Below, one piece after another: positions 19,765-26,453 of a stretch of 41,534 bases of DNA. A model generated the notes under the pieces. It saw nothing but the letters and a program-made list of their open reading frames with translations. It did not search any database and had not been told where the DNA came from. How positions within the stretch are numbered: position 1 is the first letter of the stretch; every line of letters starts with the position of its first letter. The position numbers and the translations under genes were made by a program. The stretch comes from a virus. The DNA lies in the IMG/VR virus record IMGVR_UViG_3300050035_000540, positions 1 to 41,534 of that record; one strand, 5' to 3'.

Positions 19765-19795
19765 GAAACTATTATTAGTAGTTCACAATGTTTAA
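19700..19795 (+). ncRNA. candidate omega RNA / right end of the TnpB element
   Basis: CGGCAG-GAA-CTGCCG (19703-19717) and GAACGAG-ATTA-CTCGTTC (19740-19757) form strong hairpins at the 3' end of tnpB, followed by CTATTATTAGTAG. Omega RNAs overlap tnpB ends in this way. The exact 3' boundary, and so the guide, is not determined; it probably lies near 19780-19800. Confidence 0.5.
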
Positions 19796-19820
19796 ATGGT
19801 ATTTTTAATAGAAAATAAAA

Positions 19821-19829
19821 CTATTTATA
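19821..19829 (+). promoter_or_regulatory. GTATTTATA-class box
   Basis: CTATTTATA ending 14 nt before the ATG at 19844; it decides that start over an upstream in-frame ATG at 19796. Confidence 0.65.
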
Positions 19830-19843
19830 AGAAATTAATTAAA

Positions 19844-21997
19844 ATGAATTTAGAGTGCCTAAATGGTATAATTACAGATAATTTAGCAATACAAATTGAT
19901 TTAACTCAGTTAAAATCATGGGATTTAAACACTGGTTTTACTGCATTTAGTTTAACCAAATGGGCGGGTGCTGTATCTGACAATATTAATCTTATTGATT
20001 TTGGTCTAACCGAGTTCGATAATGGCAGAACAAATATTATGTGGAGTGGCATAACATTAACGCCAAAAGACACATTATTTTCAATGTATAGGATTGGCTA
20101 TAATGTAATTCAAAATCCCACAAGCAATAATACAAGTGGTTATACTGCAACAACGAAATATAATGGATATTCTATAAGTGGTATAACAACAAGTACATTT
20201 GGTAATTACTTCGAACTTAATGGTGGATATCTACAAGGATTTTTTAAATTAGACGGATACAATTTCAGTTTATTACCATCAAGATATAATAATGGTATTA
20301 CGATTGAAACACTTGTTAAATTAGAACCAGATTCTCAAGGCATATTTTATATGATGGGACTTCGTGCAGAAGACAAATATAATCCGTATTTTAGTGGTGA
20401 AACAACAATTAGTGGAACAAGTATTATTGAGAATACAATCAGTGGAACTACAATCAGTGGAACTGGTGTCAGTGGCGTTAATTCAAGCGAAAACAATTAC
20501 TTAGATGCGTTTTATAAAACTGATGTAAATAGACTCGCATTTGCTGATTGGAGCATGAGAAAAAAAGTGGAATATAAAGAATTTCCACCAATTGACAATA
20601 TTAAAGGTAATGCAATTGCATTCTTTTTAACAGCAGAAAAACACTTGGGATATAAGTACATCGATAATGAAGGTTTAATTGTTCAAAACATTAGTCCAAC
20701 ACAAATTTTTCCCACCACTGGCTGGACCATGATAGCAATATCATTTTTGCCAAATGATATAATTACCTATACTGATTATGAATTATTTTTATGTGCTCCG
20801 CAAAGAATGGGTAAAATGATATTTTATGTTAATGGCAGAGCACAATGGATTCTTAGGGATTTTCCAGAATATTTCTTTCATGCATTAAAAAACCAAAAAG
20901 AAAAACAAATCGGTGTACCGTACTCAATTAGTTGGGGTGGTGGCTCATTTGGTCTAAGACATTCATGGCATTACGATTATCAGAAATATAAAATATATAC
21001 AGGTGAAGATACACAATACATTGAAGACAATTTCTTTGTAGAAGCTGACCCAATTCCCACAGAATGCTATATACCTCCAACAGGAAGTACATATCTTCCA
21101 GGATTGGCACTTAGTGCAGACAGCAATACGTTTAGCAGGATAGATAAATGTGACCCAACAATTATTCATCCAACAACAGTAATGCGTATTGAATATACTG
21201 GAACTACGGGAAATACTGGTGGAACTGCAAACAAATATTTTATCAAATTCAATCATCCGATTACAGTTCTTTCAAATAGAGATTATGAGATAGATATGTC
21301 ATTTTTTGATTCTGGATTTTTTAAGACGTATGATATTAATGGTAATGAAATAATTAATAAAGCAACTATTATAGTATATGGTACTGTCGATATTGATATT
21401 GTTGACGAAGTAAGATATTCAAATCCTCTTACTGCTACCGACCTATTAGATTTGTATGGCGGTAAATTACACCCGTTTCCCGACAGGCAAGACTATCAGT
21501 ACATATATACTGATGGTGTTATGTATTATGGTGCTACGGGTCTTCCTGTGGCAGTACAAGATGCAATATTCTTTGGCTTTGCACCACCAGAAAATTATTT
21601 GATGTATGATAATACAATATATGGTAATGTTGTAACGGGTACAAATGGTTGGAAACCGCTTAAAGCAGTATTCAGAACCAAAGAAAATTCCGGACAACAA
21701 ATTGTATATATTGGATTATTACTTGAAAGTAAACAAGAATTTAATTTAAACATGCCAATATACGTGAATGACTTCACATATACGGGAGCAGACATATTAG
21801 TACAAGACCCAAGAAAAAATGATTTGCTGATTGAACAGAATTTTGATGAATCATTTATTGGTGGTATTCAAAAACTCAGAGTTTACAATCGGGGTTTGAC
21901 TCCATCAGAGATTCTTCATAATGCACTTATTGAAATGAAACTTAATCCGTCTTTAAATATGAGAGTAACTAAAGGCGGTAGAATAATTTATAGATAA
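19844..21997 (+). CDS. tail adhesin-like protein with LamG-type folds
   Basis: A 717-residue protein. Two regions look like LamG / concanavalin-type beta sandwiches: about 120-350 (YFELNGGYLQGFFKLDGYNF, ITIETLVKLEPD) and the C-terminus (FIGGIQKLRVYNRGLTPSEI), the latter a common LamG closing motif. Between them, about residues 185-215, is a Ser/Gly/Thr repeat (TISGT, TISGTGVSG). Such proteins are usually phage tail fibres or tips that bind surface glycans. No signal peptide. The start at 19844 puts the GTATTTATA box at the standard distance. Role in host recognition is inferred from fold and position. Confidence 0.65.
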   Translation: MNLECLNGIITDNLAIQIDLTQLKSWDLNTGFTAFSLTKWAGAVSDNINLIDFGLTEFDNGRTNIMWSGITLTPKDTLFSMYRIGYNVIQNPTSNNTSGYTATTKYNGYSISGITTSTFGNYFELNGGYLQGFFKLDGYNFSLLPSRYNNGITIETLVKLEPDSQGIFYMMGLRAEDKYNPYFSGETTISGTSIIENTISGTTISGTGVSGVNSSENNYLDAFYKTDVNRLAFADWSMRKKVEYKEFPPIDNIKGNAIAFFLTAEKHLGYKYIDNEGLIVQNISPTQIFPTTGWTMIAISFLPNDIITYTDYELFLCAPQRMGKMIFYVNGRAQWILRDFPEYFFHALKNQKEKQIGVPYSISWGGGSFGLRHSWHYDYQKYKIYTGEDTQYIEDNFFVEADPIPTECYIPPTGSTYLPGLALSADSNTFSRIDKCDPTIIHPTTVMRIEYTGTTGNTGGTANKYFIKFNHPITVLSNRDYEIDMSFFDSGFFKTYDINGNEIINKATIIVYGTVDIDIVDEVRYSNPLTATDLLDLYGGKLHPFPDRQDYQYIYTDGVMYYGATGLPVAVQDAIFFGFAPPENYLMYDNTIYGNVVTGTNGWKPLKAVFRTKENSGQQIVYIGLLLESKQEFNLNMPIYVNDFTYTGADILVQDPRKNDLLIEQNFDESFIGGIQKLRVYNRGLTPSEILHNALIEMKLNPSLNMRVTKGGRIIYR

Positions 21998-21998
21998 T

Positions 21999-22208
21999 AT
22001 GGGTCAATTAGAAGAAATTTATGAAGGGTGGAAAAATCTCGCATTTCCCAATCTTGATGTTGAAGCAATTGCTAAAAAAAGAATTGCTATTTGTGTCGCT
22101 AATGAATGTGGTAAATTCAAAAAGAATAAATCGTGTGCAATGTGTGGCTGTTATATGCCAGCAAAGGTCCGAAGTCCTAAATCACAGTGCAAATTAAAAA
22201 AATGGTAA
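21999..22208 (+). CDS. small zinc-ribbon-like protein
   Basis: A 69-residue protein with a Cys pattern suited to a zinc ribbon: ICVANECGKF, then SCAMCGCYMPAKVRSP and a final Cys near KLKKW. Small phage proteins with C..C...C..CGC.m..K.r......CPlgkW patterns are common in T4-like phages and are of unknown function. It follows the adhesin stop by 1 nt and is probably translated with it. Confidence 0.7.
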   Translation: MGQLEEIYEGWKNLAFPNLDVEAIAKKRIAICVANECGKFKKNKSCAMCGCYMPAKVRSPKSQCKLKKW

Positions 22209-22216
22209 TTAAAATA

Positions 22217-22840
22217 TTAGCAATATCCTACTTTCGTAGCATTATCATAATCTGCAGGTGTTTTCATGTCATTTCCCGCCCCATGACTAATAAAATCACT
22301 TAACATGTCTCTAAGAAATAAATGTTGAATTCTTTTTGGCGCATGTTCAAATGCAGAGAACTCAATTTTATCACCCTCAAATCCTTCTTCAATTGAAAAC
22401 ATTTCAACGTCAATAGCATCCCAATCTATTTGATTAAACCAATTACCGCCAGATGGTGGAGTCGAATCAGGCATAGTACCCATCAATTTACCTGGGTCGT
22501 AATCGCTATCTTCAGAATACCCAATTCTGTCACCCTTTAATTGCAGCCCTAATTTCGCTGGTTCTTTGGTAGTATCATAAGTATATGCCAATTCAATAAT
22601 ATAATCAATGGTCATATATTCCCTTTCTTCCCAATTATCGCCAAATTCTGATTGAACTACTTGCAATGTTTTTATTTTTTCTTTTCGTTTTAAAAGTAAA
22701 TCGCAAATAAATTGTTTCTGAAATTCTTCGTTTTTAATTACATTAACACCTTCTTCTTCTTTGACATATTGTTCATTGCCCAAAAAATCGAATTCCGAAA
22801 TTTCTTCATTTATTATTTTAATGAGTTGCTTGTTTTTCAT
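22217..22840 (-). CDS. hypothetical acidic protein
   Basis: A 207-residue acidic protein from the ATG at 22840; the codon 3 nt upstream is TTG. No family recognised. It begins MKNKQLIKIINEEISEF, with IINE/E an (I/L)xE site near the N-terminus as in other presumed head proteins. The middle has WEEREYMTIDYIIELAYTYD and the C-terminal half is Asp-rich (EDSDYDPGKLMG). A box lies upstream at the standard spacing. Confidence 0.6.
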   Translation of the reverse strand: MKNKQLIKIINEEISEFDFLGNEQYVKEEEGVNVIKNEEFQKQFICDLLLKRKEKIKTLQVVQSEFGDNWEEREYMTIDYIIELAYTYDTTKEPAKLGLQLKGDRIGYSEDSDYDPGKLMGTMPDSTPPSGGNWFNQIDWDAIDVEMFSIEEGFEGDKIEFSAFEHAPKRIQHLFLRDMLSDFISHGAGNDMKTPADYDNATKVGYC

Positions 22841-22855
22841 CAAAGTTTATTTGCT

Positions 22856-22864
22856 AATAAATAC
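22856..22864 (-). promoter_or_regulatory. GTATTTATA-class box
   Basis: Gene-sense GTATTTATT, 15 nt before the ATG at 22840. Confidence 0.6.
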
Positions 22865-22906
22865 TAATATATTTGTATAAAAGATAGGCAGAACCTATAA
22901 TTAAAA

Positions 22907-22915
22907 GTATTTATA
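22907..22915 (+). promoter_or_regulatory. GTATTTATA-class box without an ORF
   Basis: GTATTTATA on the plus strand, followed by no open frame longer than 8 codons; it heads the candidate ncRNA. Confidence 0.6.
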
Positions 22916-22916
22916 T

Positions 22917-23078
22917 GGGAAAGTCATTGCTTAATTACTGAATTAAGTTACGTCTGAAAAATCAGGAATGATTTTTAAATTTTATTGCCTGTTAGTGGTT
23001 ACGTAAAATTTTTAAGACCTAACTGATTGAAATTTAAAAGGATAGTTGCACCCCAATAAAGCGGGGTGCAATTTTTTT
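22917..23078 (+). ncRNA. candidate structured small RNA
   Basis: About 160 nt between a GTATTTATA box and a strong terminator, with no coding potential. Visible stems are CTTAATT-ACTG-AATTAAG (22929-22946) and CTGA-AAAA-TCAG, before the terminator hairpin. Family unknown. It lies between the convergent-facing ends of an acidic protein gene and the aminomutase gene. Confidence 0.5.
23046..23078 (+). terminator. intrinsic terminator
   Basis: TTGCACCCC (23046-23054) pairs with GGGGTGCAA (23063-23071), followed by seven T. It overlaps the stop region of the aminomutase gene on the other strand. Confidence 0.85.
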
Positions 23079-24282
23079 ATAGGGGGTAGGAATACTCCAT
23101 GTCGAGATAGTTGGTTAATATTATTTCATTGTCTCGAATTTCTTTTACATAATTAGGTAAAAGTGGAATTTTACCACCGCCACCAGGTGCATCAATTACG
23201 TATTGCGGTACTGCATATCCACTTGTAAAGCCACGTAATCCCTTAATAATATCAAGTCCTGTCTGTATTGATGTTCTGAAGTGTAAAGAGCCGGGAATTG
23301 GGTCGCATTGATATATGTAATATGGTCTAACACGAACACTAAGCAAACCCTTATTAAGCCTTCTGAAGGTTTCTATATTATCATTAATCCCTTTCAATAA
23401 AACGCTCTGTGACCCCAATGGAATGCCTGCATCAGCCAACATGTTACATGCCAATCGAGTTTCTTCCGAAAGTTCGTCAGGATGGCTGAAATGTATACTC
23501 ATGTAAAGCGGATGATACTTCTTCAAGATATTCATCAACTCTGGAGTTATACGCATAGGCAGAACTACGGGTACTTTAGTTCCAATACGTATTATTTCTA
23601 CATGTTTTATGTTACGTAATCTATGTAATATGTATTCTATTTGGTCGTCACGTAAAGTCAAAGGGTCACCACCAGAAACAATTACATCACGAATTTCGGA
23701 ATGACTTTCAATATATTGAAAACCCAATTCCCATTGAGATTTTGTTGCGGTTATATGGTTTTCTTTTGAAACCATATGACTTCTCGTACAATACCTACAA
23801 TAAGTACTGCAAAAGTTCGTAATCAAAAATAATGCCCTGTCGAGATATCGATGAACAATATTTGGAACAGGCGAATACTTTCCTTCATCGAGAGGGTCTT
23901 CTTTCTCACCTTTAATCTGATTTAATTCACTTACCGTAGGAATAATTGTTTTATATAATGGATGGTCCGCAGATAGTGTATCCAATAAATAAACAAAATA
24001 CGGTGTTATTCTAAATGGTAAATGATTTACTGGCATATCAATAATAGTACCGTTCTTTTTCTTACTCAATACTTGTATAAGTTTTTCGGTGTTGGTAATA
24101 CTGTTTATAATTTGCCATTTCCAATCATTCCAATTTTCAAGGGTACTGCCTTTAAAATTCTCGTCAATAAAAAGTTTTAATTTAATTTTTTGAAGCAAGG
24201 ATTTACTATCCTTGCATTTCGCAGGATAATCATCACTACATTCTGATTCATTTTGAGACGGTTGTAAATTTTGTTCGTTCAT
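23077..24282 (-). CDS. kamA: lysine 2,3-aminomutase (radical SAM, PLP)
   Basis: A 401-residue enzyme converting L-lysine to L-beta-lysine with a 4Fe-4S cluster, SAM and pyridoxal phosphate. The radical SAM motif CSTYCRYC gives Cys158, Cys162 and Cys165. Residues known from the Clostridium enzyme are all in place at a near-constant offset: Arg167 after the cluster, Asp327 (YIYQCDP) and Asp364 (VIDAPGGGGK) for the substrate, and Lys371 for PLP. Length fits KamA better than the shorter EF-P-modifying EpmB. The first 30 residues are Ser/Asp/Cys-rich. A box lies 15 nt upstream. Possible roles are beta-lysine supply, modification of translation factor EF-P, or a modified nucleotide; no partner gene is visible. 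Confidence 0.9.
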   Translation of the reverse strand: MNEQNLQPSQNESECSDDYPAKCKDSKSLLQKIKLKLFIDENFKGSTLENWNDWKWQIINSITNTEKLIQVLSKKKNGTIIDMPVNHLPFRITPYFVYLLDTLSADHPLYKTIIPTVSELNQIKGEKEDPLDEGKYSPVPNIVHRYLDRALFLITNFCSTYCRYCTRSHMVSKENHITATKSQWELGFQYIESHSEIRDVIVSGGDPLTLRDDQIEYILHRLRNIKHVEIIRIGTKVPVVLPMRITPELMNILKKYHPLYMSIHFSHPDELSEETRLACNMLADAGIPLGSQSVLLKGINDNIETFRRLNKGLLSVRVRPYYIYQCDPIPGSLHFRTSIQTGLDIIKGLRGFTSGYAVPQYVIDAPGGGGKIPLLPNYVKEIRDNEIILTNYLDMEYSYPL

Positions 24283-24297
24283 CTATTTTTTGTTTAG

Positions 24298-24306
24298 TAT
24301 AAATAT
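24298..24306 (-). promoter_or_regulatory. GTATTTATA-class box
   Basis: Gene-sense ATATTTATA, 15 nt before the aminomutase ATG at 24282. The following stretch to 24411 is AT-rich with no gene seen. Confidence 0.55.
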
Positions 24307-24411
24307 AAGGAATACATAAAAAAGTCGTGCAAAATTACAATTATTTTAATAAAAAAATAACAATAAAAAAACAATAATTTTGATGTCATTATAACTTACG
24401 TCATTATAGAA

Positions 24412-24420
24412 GTATTTATA
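24412..24420 (+). promoter_or_regulatory. GTATTTATA-class box
   Basis: GTATTTATA ending 14 nt before the ATG at 24435. Confidence 0.65.
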
Positions 24421-24434
24421 TAAAATTGGCAATT

Positions 24435-24776
24435 ATGGCTAAGAAAAATACTAAACAACTGCTTTTTGAAAACATGGGAAAACTGAATCCTGAGTTTAAA
24501 ATGCAAGAAGAGCAAAATTTACAAGAACTACAACCTGTTGCAGCTACAAGCACTGCAACACAACAATATGGTCAGCAACCAGATGTTACTTATGCCGATA
24601 GTACATATAAAACTATTGCACCTGCATTAAAGCAAATCAATACTCCCGAAAAGTTTGCAGGAGCATTTAAAGGTTGGTTTCAATACTTAGGATATACACC
24701 ACAAGCAGGTAACATGACGATTCAAAGAGCAAGAATGGATGTCGAAAACGCCTTAAAAGCACTTGGCTATAGATAA
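24435..24776 (+). CDS. small head-type protein with shared N-terminal leader
   Basis: A 113-residue protein of unknown family. Its leader, KQLLFENMGKLNPEFKMQEE, ends in NLQE, an LxE site, and is nearly the same as the leader of the 32678-33019 product. The remainder is Gln/Thr-rich, then a helical C-terminal domain (IAPALKQINTPEKFAGAFKG). The ATG at 24435 is preferred over an in-frame TTG at 24426 because of the box spacing. Predicted packaged protein. Confidence 0.65.
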   Translation: MAKKNTKQLLFENMGKLNPEFKMQEEQNLQELQPVAATSTATQQYGQQPDVTYADSTYKTIAPALKQINTPEKFAGAFKGWFQYLGYTPQAGNMTIQRARMDVENALKALGYR

Positions 24777-24813
24777 AAAAATAAAAATATTTTAAAAATA
24801 AATTGATATTTGC

Positions 24814-24843
24814 TTGTATTTATAATTTTAATGCATATATTTG
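24814..24843 (+). promoter_or_regulatory. Bacteroidota-type promoter of leader 1
   Basis: A -7 box TATATTTG (24836-24843) with TTG at 24814-24816 for the -33 element. A GTATTTATA box (24816-24824) is embedded, so host and phage signals may both act here. Confidence 0.55.
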
Positions 24844-24877
24844 CAAGGATTTTGTTTTAATAAATGTTTTGAAGAAG

Positions 24878-24952
24878 ATGAAAAGATTAACAAACATACA
24901 ACCCCAACCGCAGCAACATCCACAGATGTCTGAATGGGGAAGCTATGCTTAA
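24878..24952 (+). CDS. leader peptide 1, Gln/Pro/His-rich
   Basis: A 24-codon ORF. Codons 8-16 (24899-24925) read Q-P-Q-P-Q-Q-H-P-Q, exactly the three amino acids served by the tRNAs of array 1. The codons used are CAA, CCC, CAA, CCG, CAG, CAA, CAT, CCA, CAG. The final codons (Glu-Trp-Gly) form the antiterminator arm. GAAGAAG just before the ATG may help initiation. The peptide is probably a sensor of translation rather than a functional product. Confidence 0.75.
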   Translation: MKRLTNIQPQPQQHPQMSEWGSYA

Positions 24953-24990
24953 ATCTTTTTATCAAAAAGAAGTTTTAAGGTTAGACATGA

Positions 24991-25020
24991 AACCCCATTC
25001 GCAAGGATGGGGTTTTTGTT
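24991..25020 (+). terminator. terminator hairpin of attenuator 1
   Basis: AACCCCAT/ATGGGGTT stem with 8-nt loop and a T-rich tail, ending 12 nt before the first tRNA of array 1. Confidence 0.8.
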
Positions 25021-25031
25021 TTTTGATATAT

Positions 25032-25125
25032 CGGGTAGTGAGCGAGTGGATGAAGCTGCTGGTCTTGGAAACCAGTGACGGCACAAAGGTAGTGTCGTCC
25101 GTGGGTTCGAACCCCACCCGCCCGA
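25032..25125 (+). tRNA. tRNA-Pro(TGG) with 25-nt variable arm
   Basis: Acceptor CGGGTAG/CCGCCCG (one A-C mismatch), anticodon arm CTGGT-CTTGGAA-ACCAG, and T arm GTGGG-TTCGAAC-CCCAC. The variable region holds an 8-bp stem GACGGCAC/GTGTCGTC. Anticodon TGG by 7-nt loop geometry. C1-G72 and A73 are proline features. A serine tRNA read one base out of register (GGA) is the alternative. CCA is not encoded. Confidence 0.7.
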
Positions 25126-25135
25126 AGTAGTTGAA

Positions 25136-25194
25136 GTTAAATTACCTGCACGTGGTAACTACTGCACAATCGAAAGATTGACTAAAAATTTAAC
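25136..25194 (+). ncRNA. small three-way-junction RNA in array 1
   Basis: Terminal stem GTTAAA/TTTAAC encloses TTACC-TGCACGT-GGTAA and CAATC-GAAA-GATTG. The size is under that of a tRNA and no T arm is present. Function unknown. Confidence 0.45.
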
Positions 25195-25195
25195 G

Positions 25196-25209
25196 AGTTC
25201 TTTGACATG
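25196..25209 (+). promoter_or_regulatory. boxA-like AGTTCTTTGACATG, copy 1
   Basis: The same 14-mer occurs at 34567-34580 in array 2. It resembles rRNA antitermination boxA (TGCTCTTTAACA in E. coli). Its TTTG could instead be the -33 element of the HNH gene promoter, with TATATTTA at 25226-25233. Confidence 0.45.
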
Positions 25210-25247
25210 ATACGATTAATTTTTATATATTTACAAAAAATAAATGT

Positions 25248-25757
25248 ATGAGAAATATAAAAGATGTTTTATTTGAGGCAAAAAGAAAAGGATACCATTC
25301 TGATATGAATGGCAATATATTTTCATCAAAAAAGAAAATTGCATTACGTAAATCAAATCAAAATAGATATAATTTTACTATTAGATTTTATGGTGAAAGA
25401 GTAACAATTGCCGTACACAAATTTATTGGTTATTTGAAATTCGGTGATGAAATATTTAAAGAAGGTATTGAAATAAGACATTTAGATGATAATTCATTAA
25501 ATAATTCATGGATTAACATCGGTATTGGAACACATATTGAAAACATGGGTGATATTCCAAAAGAAACAAGAATTAAAAGAGCAGTTAATGCTACTAACTA
25601 TGTTAGACGTTTTAACGATAATACAGTAAAAGAAATAATTAATGATAGAAATAATGGATTTACATATGTACAATTATGTGATAAATATAATACAAGCAAA
25701 TCTACATTAAGTTACTTTTTCAATAATGCTCAATATAGTAAAATAAAAACAGAGTAG
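25248..25757 (+). CDS. HNH homing endonuclease inside tRNA array 1
   Basis: A 169-residue HNH protein. HKFIGYLKFGDEIFKEGIEI leads to RHLDDNSLNNSWINI and GTHIENM, the core of the HNH family in which His-Leu-Asp and Asn-Asn replace the classic H-N-H spacing. Residues about 120-160 form a helix-turn-helix (VKEIINDRNNGFTYVQLCDK) that would bind DNA. Its TAG stop (25755-25757) lies within the first six bases of the next tRNA-Pro, so insertion was exact at the tRNA border. Probably a selfish gene using the conserved tRNA as target. Confidence 0.8.
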   Translation: MRNIKDVLFEAKRKGYHSDMNGNIFSSKKKIALRKSNQNRYNFTIRFYGERVTIAVHKFIGYLKFGDEIFKEGIEIRHLDDNSLNNSWINIGIGTHIENMGDIPKETRIKRAVNATNYVRRFNDNTVKEIINDRNNGFTYVQLCDKYNTSKSTLSYFFNNAQYSKIKTE

Positions 25758-25826
25758 TTGGGGAGTTGGTCACCCCGCCACATTTGGGATGTGGAGAACT
25801 CGTGAGTTCGAATCTCACCTACTCTA
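25752..25826 (+). tRNA. tRNA-Pro(TGG)
   Basis: Acceptor AGAGTAG/CTACTCT, D stem GGGG/CCCC, anticodon arm CCACA-TTTGGGA-TGTGG, T arm GTGAG-TTCGAAT-CTCAC, A73. No CCA encoded. The 5' end overlaps the HNH stop codon. Confidence 0.9.
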
Positions 25827-25828
25827 CT

Positions 25829-25904
25829 GTGCTAAGTGTAGATGTTGGCATTCTTCACCTGACTGTGAATCAGGGTTTCGTGGGTTCGATTCCCATTTAG
25901 CACC
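25829..25904 (+). tRNA. tRNA-His(GTG)
   Basis: Acceptor GTGCTAA/TTAGCAC, anticodon arm CCTGA-CTGTGAA-TCAGG, T arm GTGGG-TTCGATT-CCCAT, C73. The base before position 1 is T rather than the usual G(-1). No CCA after the discriminator. Confidence 0.88.
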
Positions 25905-25991
25905 AAAATATCGTTTAAAAATACGATAATTTAAAAATATCGTGTGTAGATAGCATAATTAGTATTTATGCATTGAAAATACGATAATTTT

Positions 25992-26068
25992 CGGGGTGTA
26001 GTTCAGTTGGTTAGAATGGGTGCTTTGGGAGCATCAGGTCGCAAATTCGAGTTTTGCCATCCCGACCA
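25992..26068 (+). tRNA. tRNA-Pro(TGG), CCA encoded
   Basis: Acceptor CGGGGTG/CATCCCG with A73 and CCA, anticodon arm GGTGC-TTTGGGA-GCATC, T arm GCAAA-TTCGAGT-TTTGC. Carries the same anticodon as the tRNA at 25752 but a different body. Confidence 0.92.
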
Positions 26069-26071
26069 TAT

Positions 26072-26148
26072 GGTGAGCGTAGTTCAGTTGGTAGAACACC
26101 AGATTGTGGTTCTGGTAGTCGCAAGTTCAAATCTTGTCGCTCACCCCA
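26072..26148 (+). tRNA. tRNA-His(GTG), CCA encoded
   Basis: G(-1), acceptor GTGAGCG/CGCTCAC, C73 then CCA. Anticodon arm CCAGA-TTGTGGT-TCTGG. Carries the standard histidine G(-1):C73 pair. Confidence 0.92.
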
Positions 26149-26189
26149 AATCGGCAATAAATTAATAAAATTGCCAAAAATGTGATATT

Positions 26190-26330
26190 ATGAAAAAGGG
26201 TAACAAACAAAATGCCTTCCTTAATGGCGAATGGGCAGCACACATGCGTAAATGGGGTAAATCTTTCACCGCCAAAATACGCAGAACTGTTGACAAAAGG
26301 GTTATTAGGGAAGAACTTAAAAATACATGA
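26190..26330 (+). CDS. 46-residue basic protein within array 1
   Basis: A short ORF between tRNAs encoding a strongly basic protein (MRKWGKSFTAKIRRTVDKR) of unknown family. A GGCAAT/ATTGCC hairpin (26153-26175) precedes it and an AAAGTC/GACTTT hairpin follows. Composition suits RNA or DNA binding; whether it is translated is unproven. Confidence 0.5.
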   Translation: MKKGNKQNAFLNGEWAAHMRKWGKSFTAKIRRTVDKRVIREELKNT

Positions 26331-26376
26331 TAAAATAAAGTCTGACTTTAAATTATCACGTATATAAGTGATATAT

Positions 26377-26449
26377 TGTCTCGTGGTGTAATGGTTAACA
26401 TGTTTGACTCTGAATCAAAAGAGTGCAGGTCCGACTCCTGCTGAGACAA
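26377..26449 (+). tRNA. tRNA-Gln(CTG)
   Basis: Acceptor TGTCTCG/TGAGACA, anticodon arm TTTGA-CTCTGAA-TCAAA, T arm GCAGG-TCCGACT-CCTGC, A73. No CCA. Confidence 0.9.
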
Positions 26450-26453
26450 CAAA

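Larger units (their letters stand above)
18500..19795 (+). mobile_element. IS200/IS605-type element carrying tnpB only
   Basis: Bounds are approximate. The left side holds a perfect 12-bp inverted repeat and the right side holds two strong hairpins after tnpB, the layout of IS200/IS605 ends. No tnpA transposase is present, so it is non-autonomous or domesticated. It sits neatly in the gap between a minus-strand and a plus-strand late gene and breaks neither. Confidence 0.65.
24845..25020 (+). promoter_or_regulatory. attenuator of tRNA array 1
   Basis: Leader RNA with a short ORF and two exclusive structures. Antiterminator: GAATGGGG (24932-24939, inside the ORF) pairs perfectly with CCCCATTC (24993-25000). 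Terminator: AACCCCAT (24991-24998) pairs with ATGGGGTT (25007-25014), then T-rich. A ribosome reaching the leader stop would cover the first arm and let the terminator form; one stalled earlier would leave it free. Confidence 0.75.

Noticed and set aside
25032-25125. Calling this tRNA Ser(GGA)
   Set aside because: The 5-bp stem and 7-nt loop put TGG at positions 34-36, and C1-G72 with A73 fits Pro; kept only as an alternative.
24945-25130. 61-codon ORF over the terminator and first tRNA
   Set aside because: It reads through a terminator and a complete tRNA; the frame is chance.
25905-25991. Repeated TATCGT/ATACGATA pieces between tRNA-His and tRNA-Pro
   Set aside because: Short AT-rich inverted repeats; likely spacer or processing hairpins with no clear unit.
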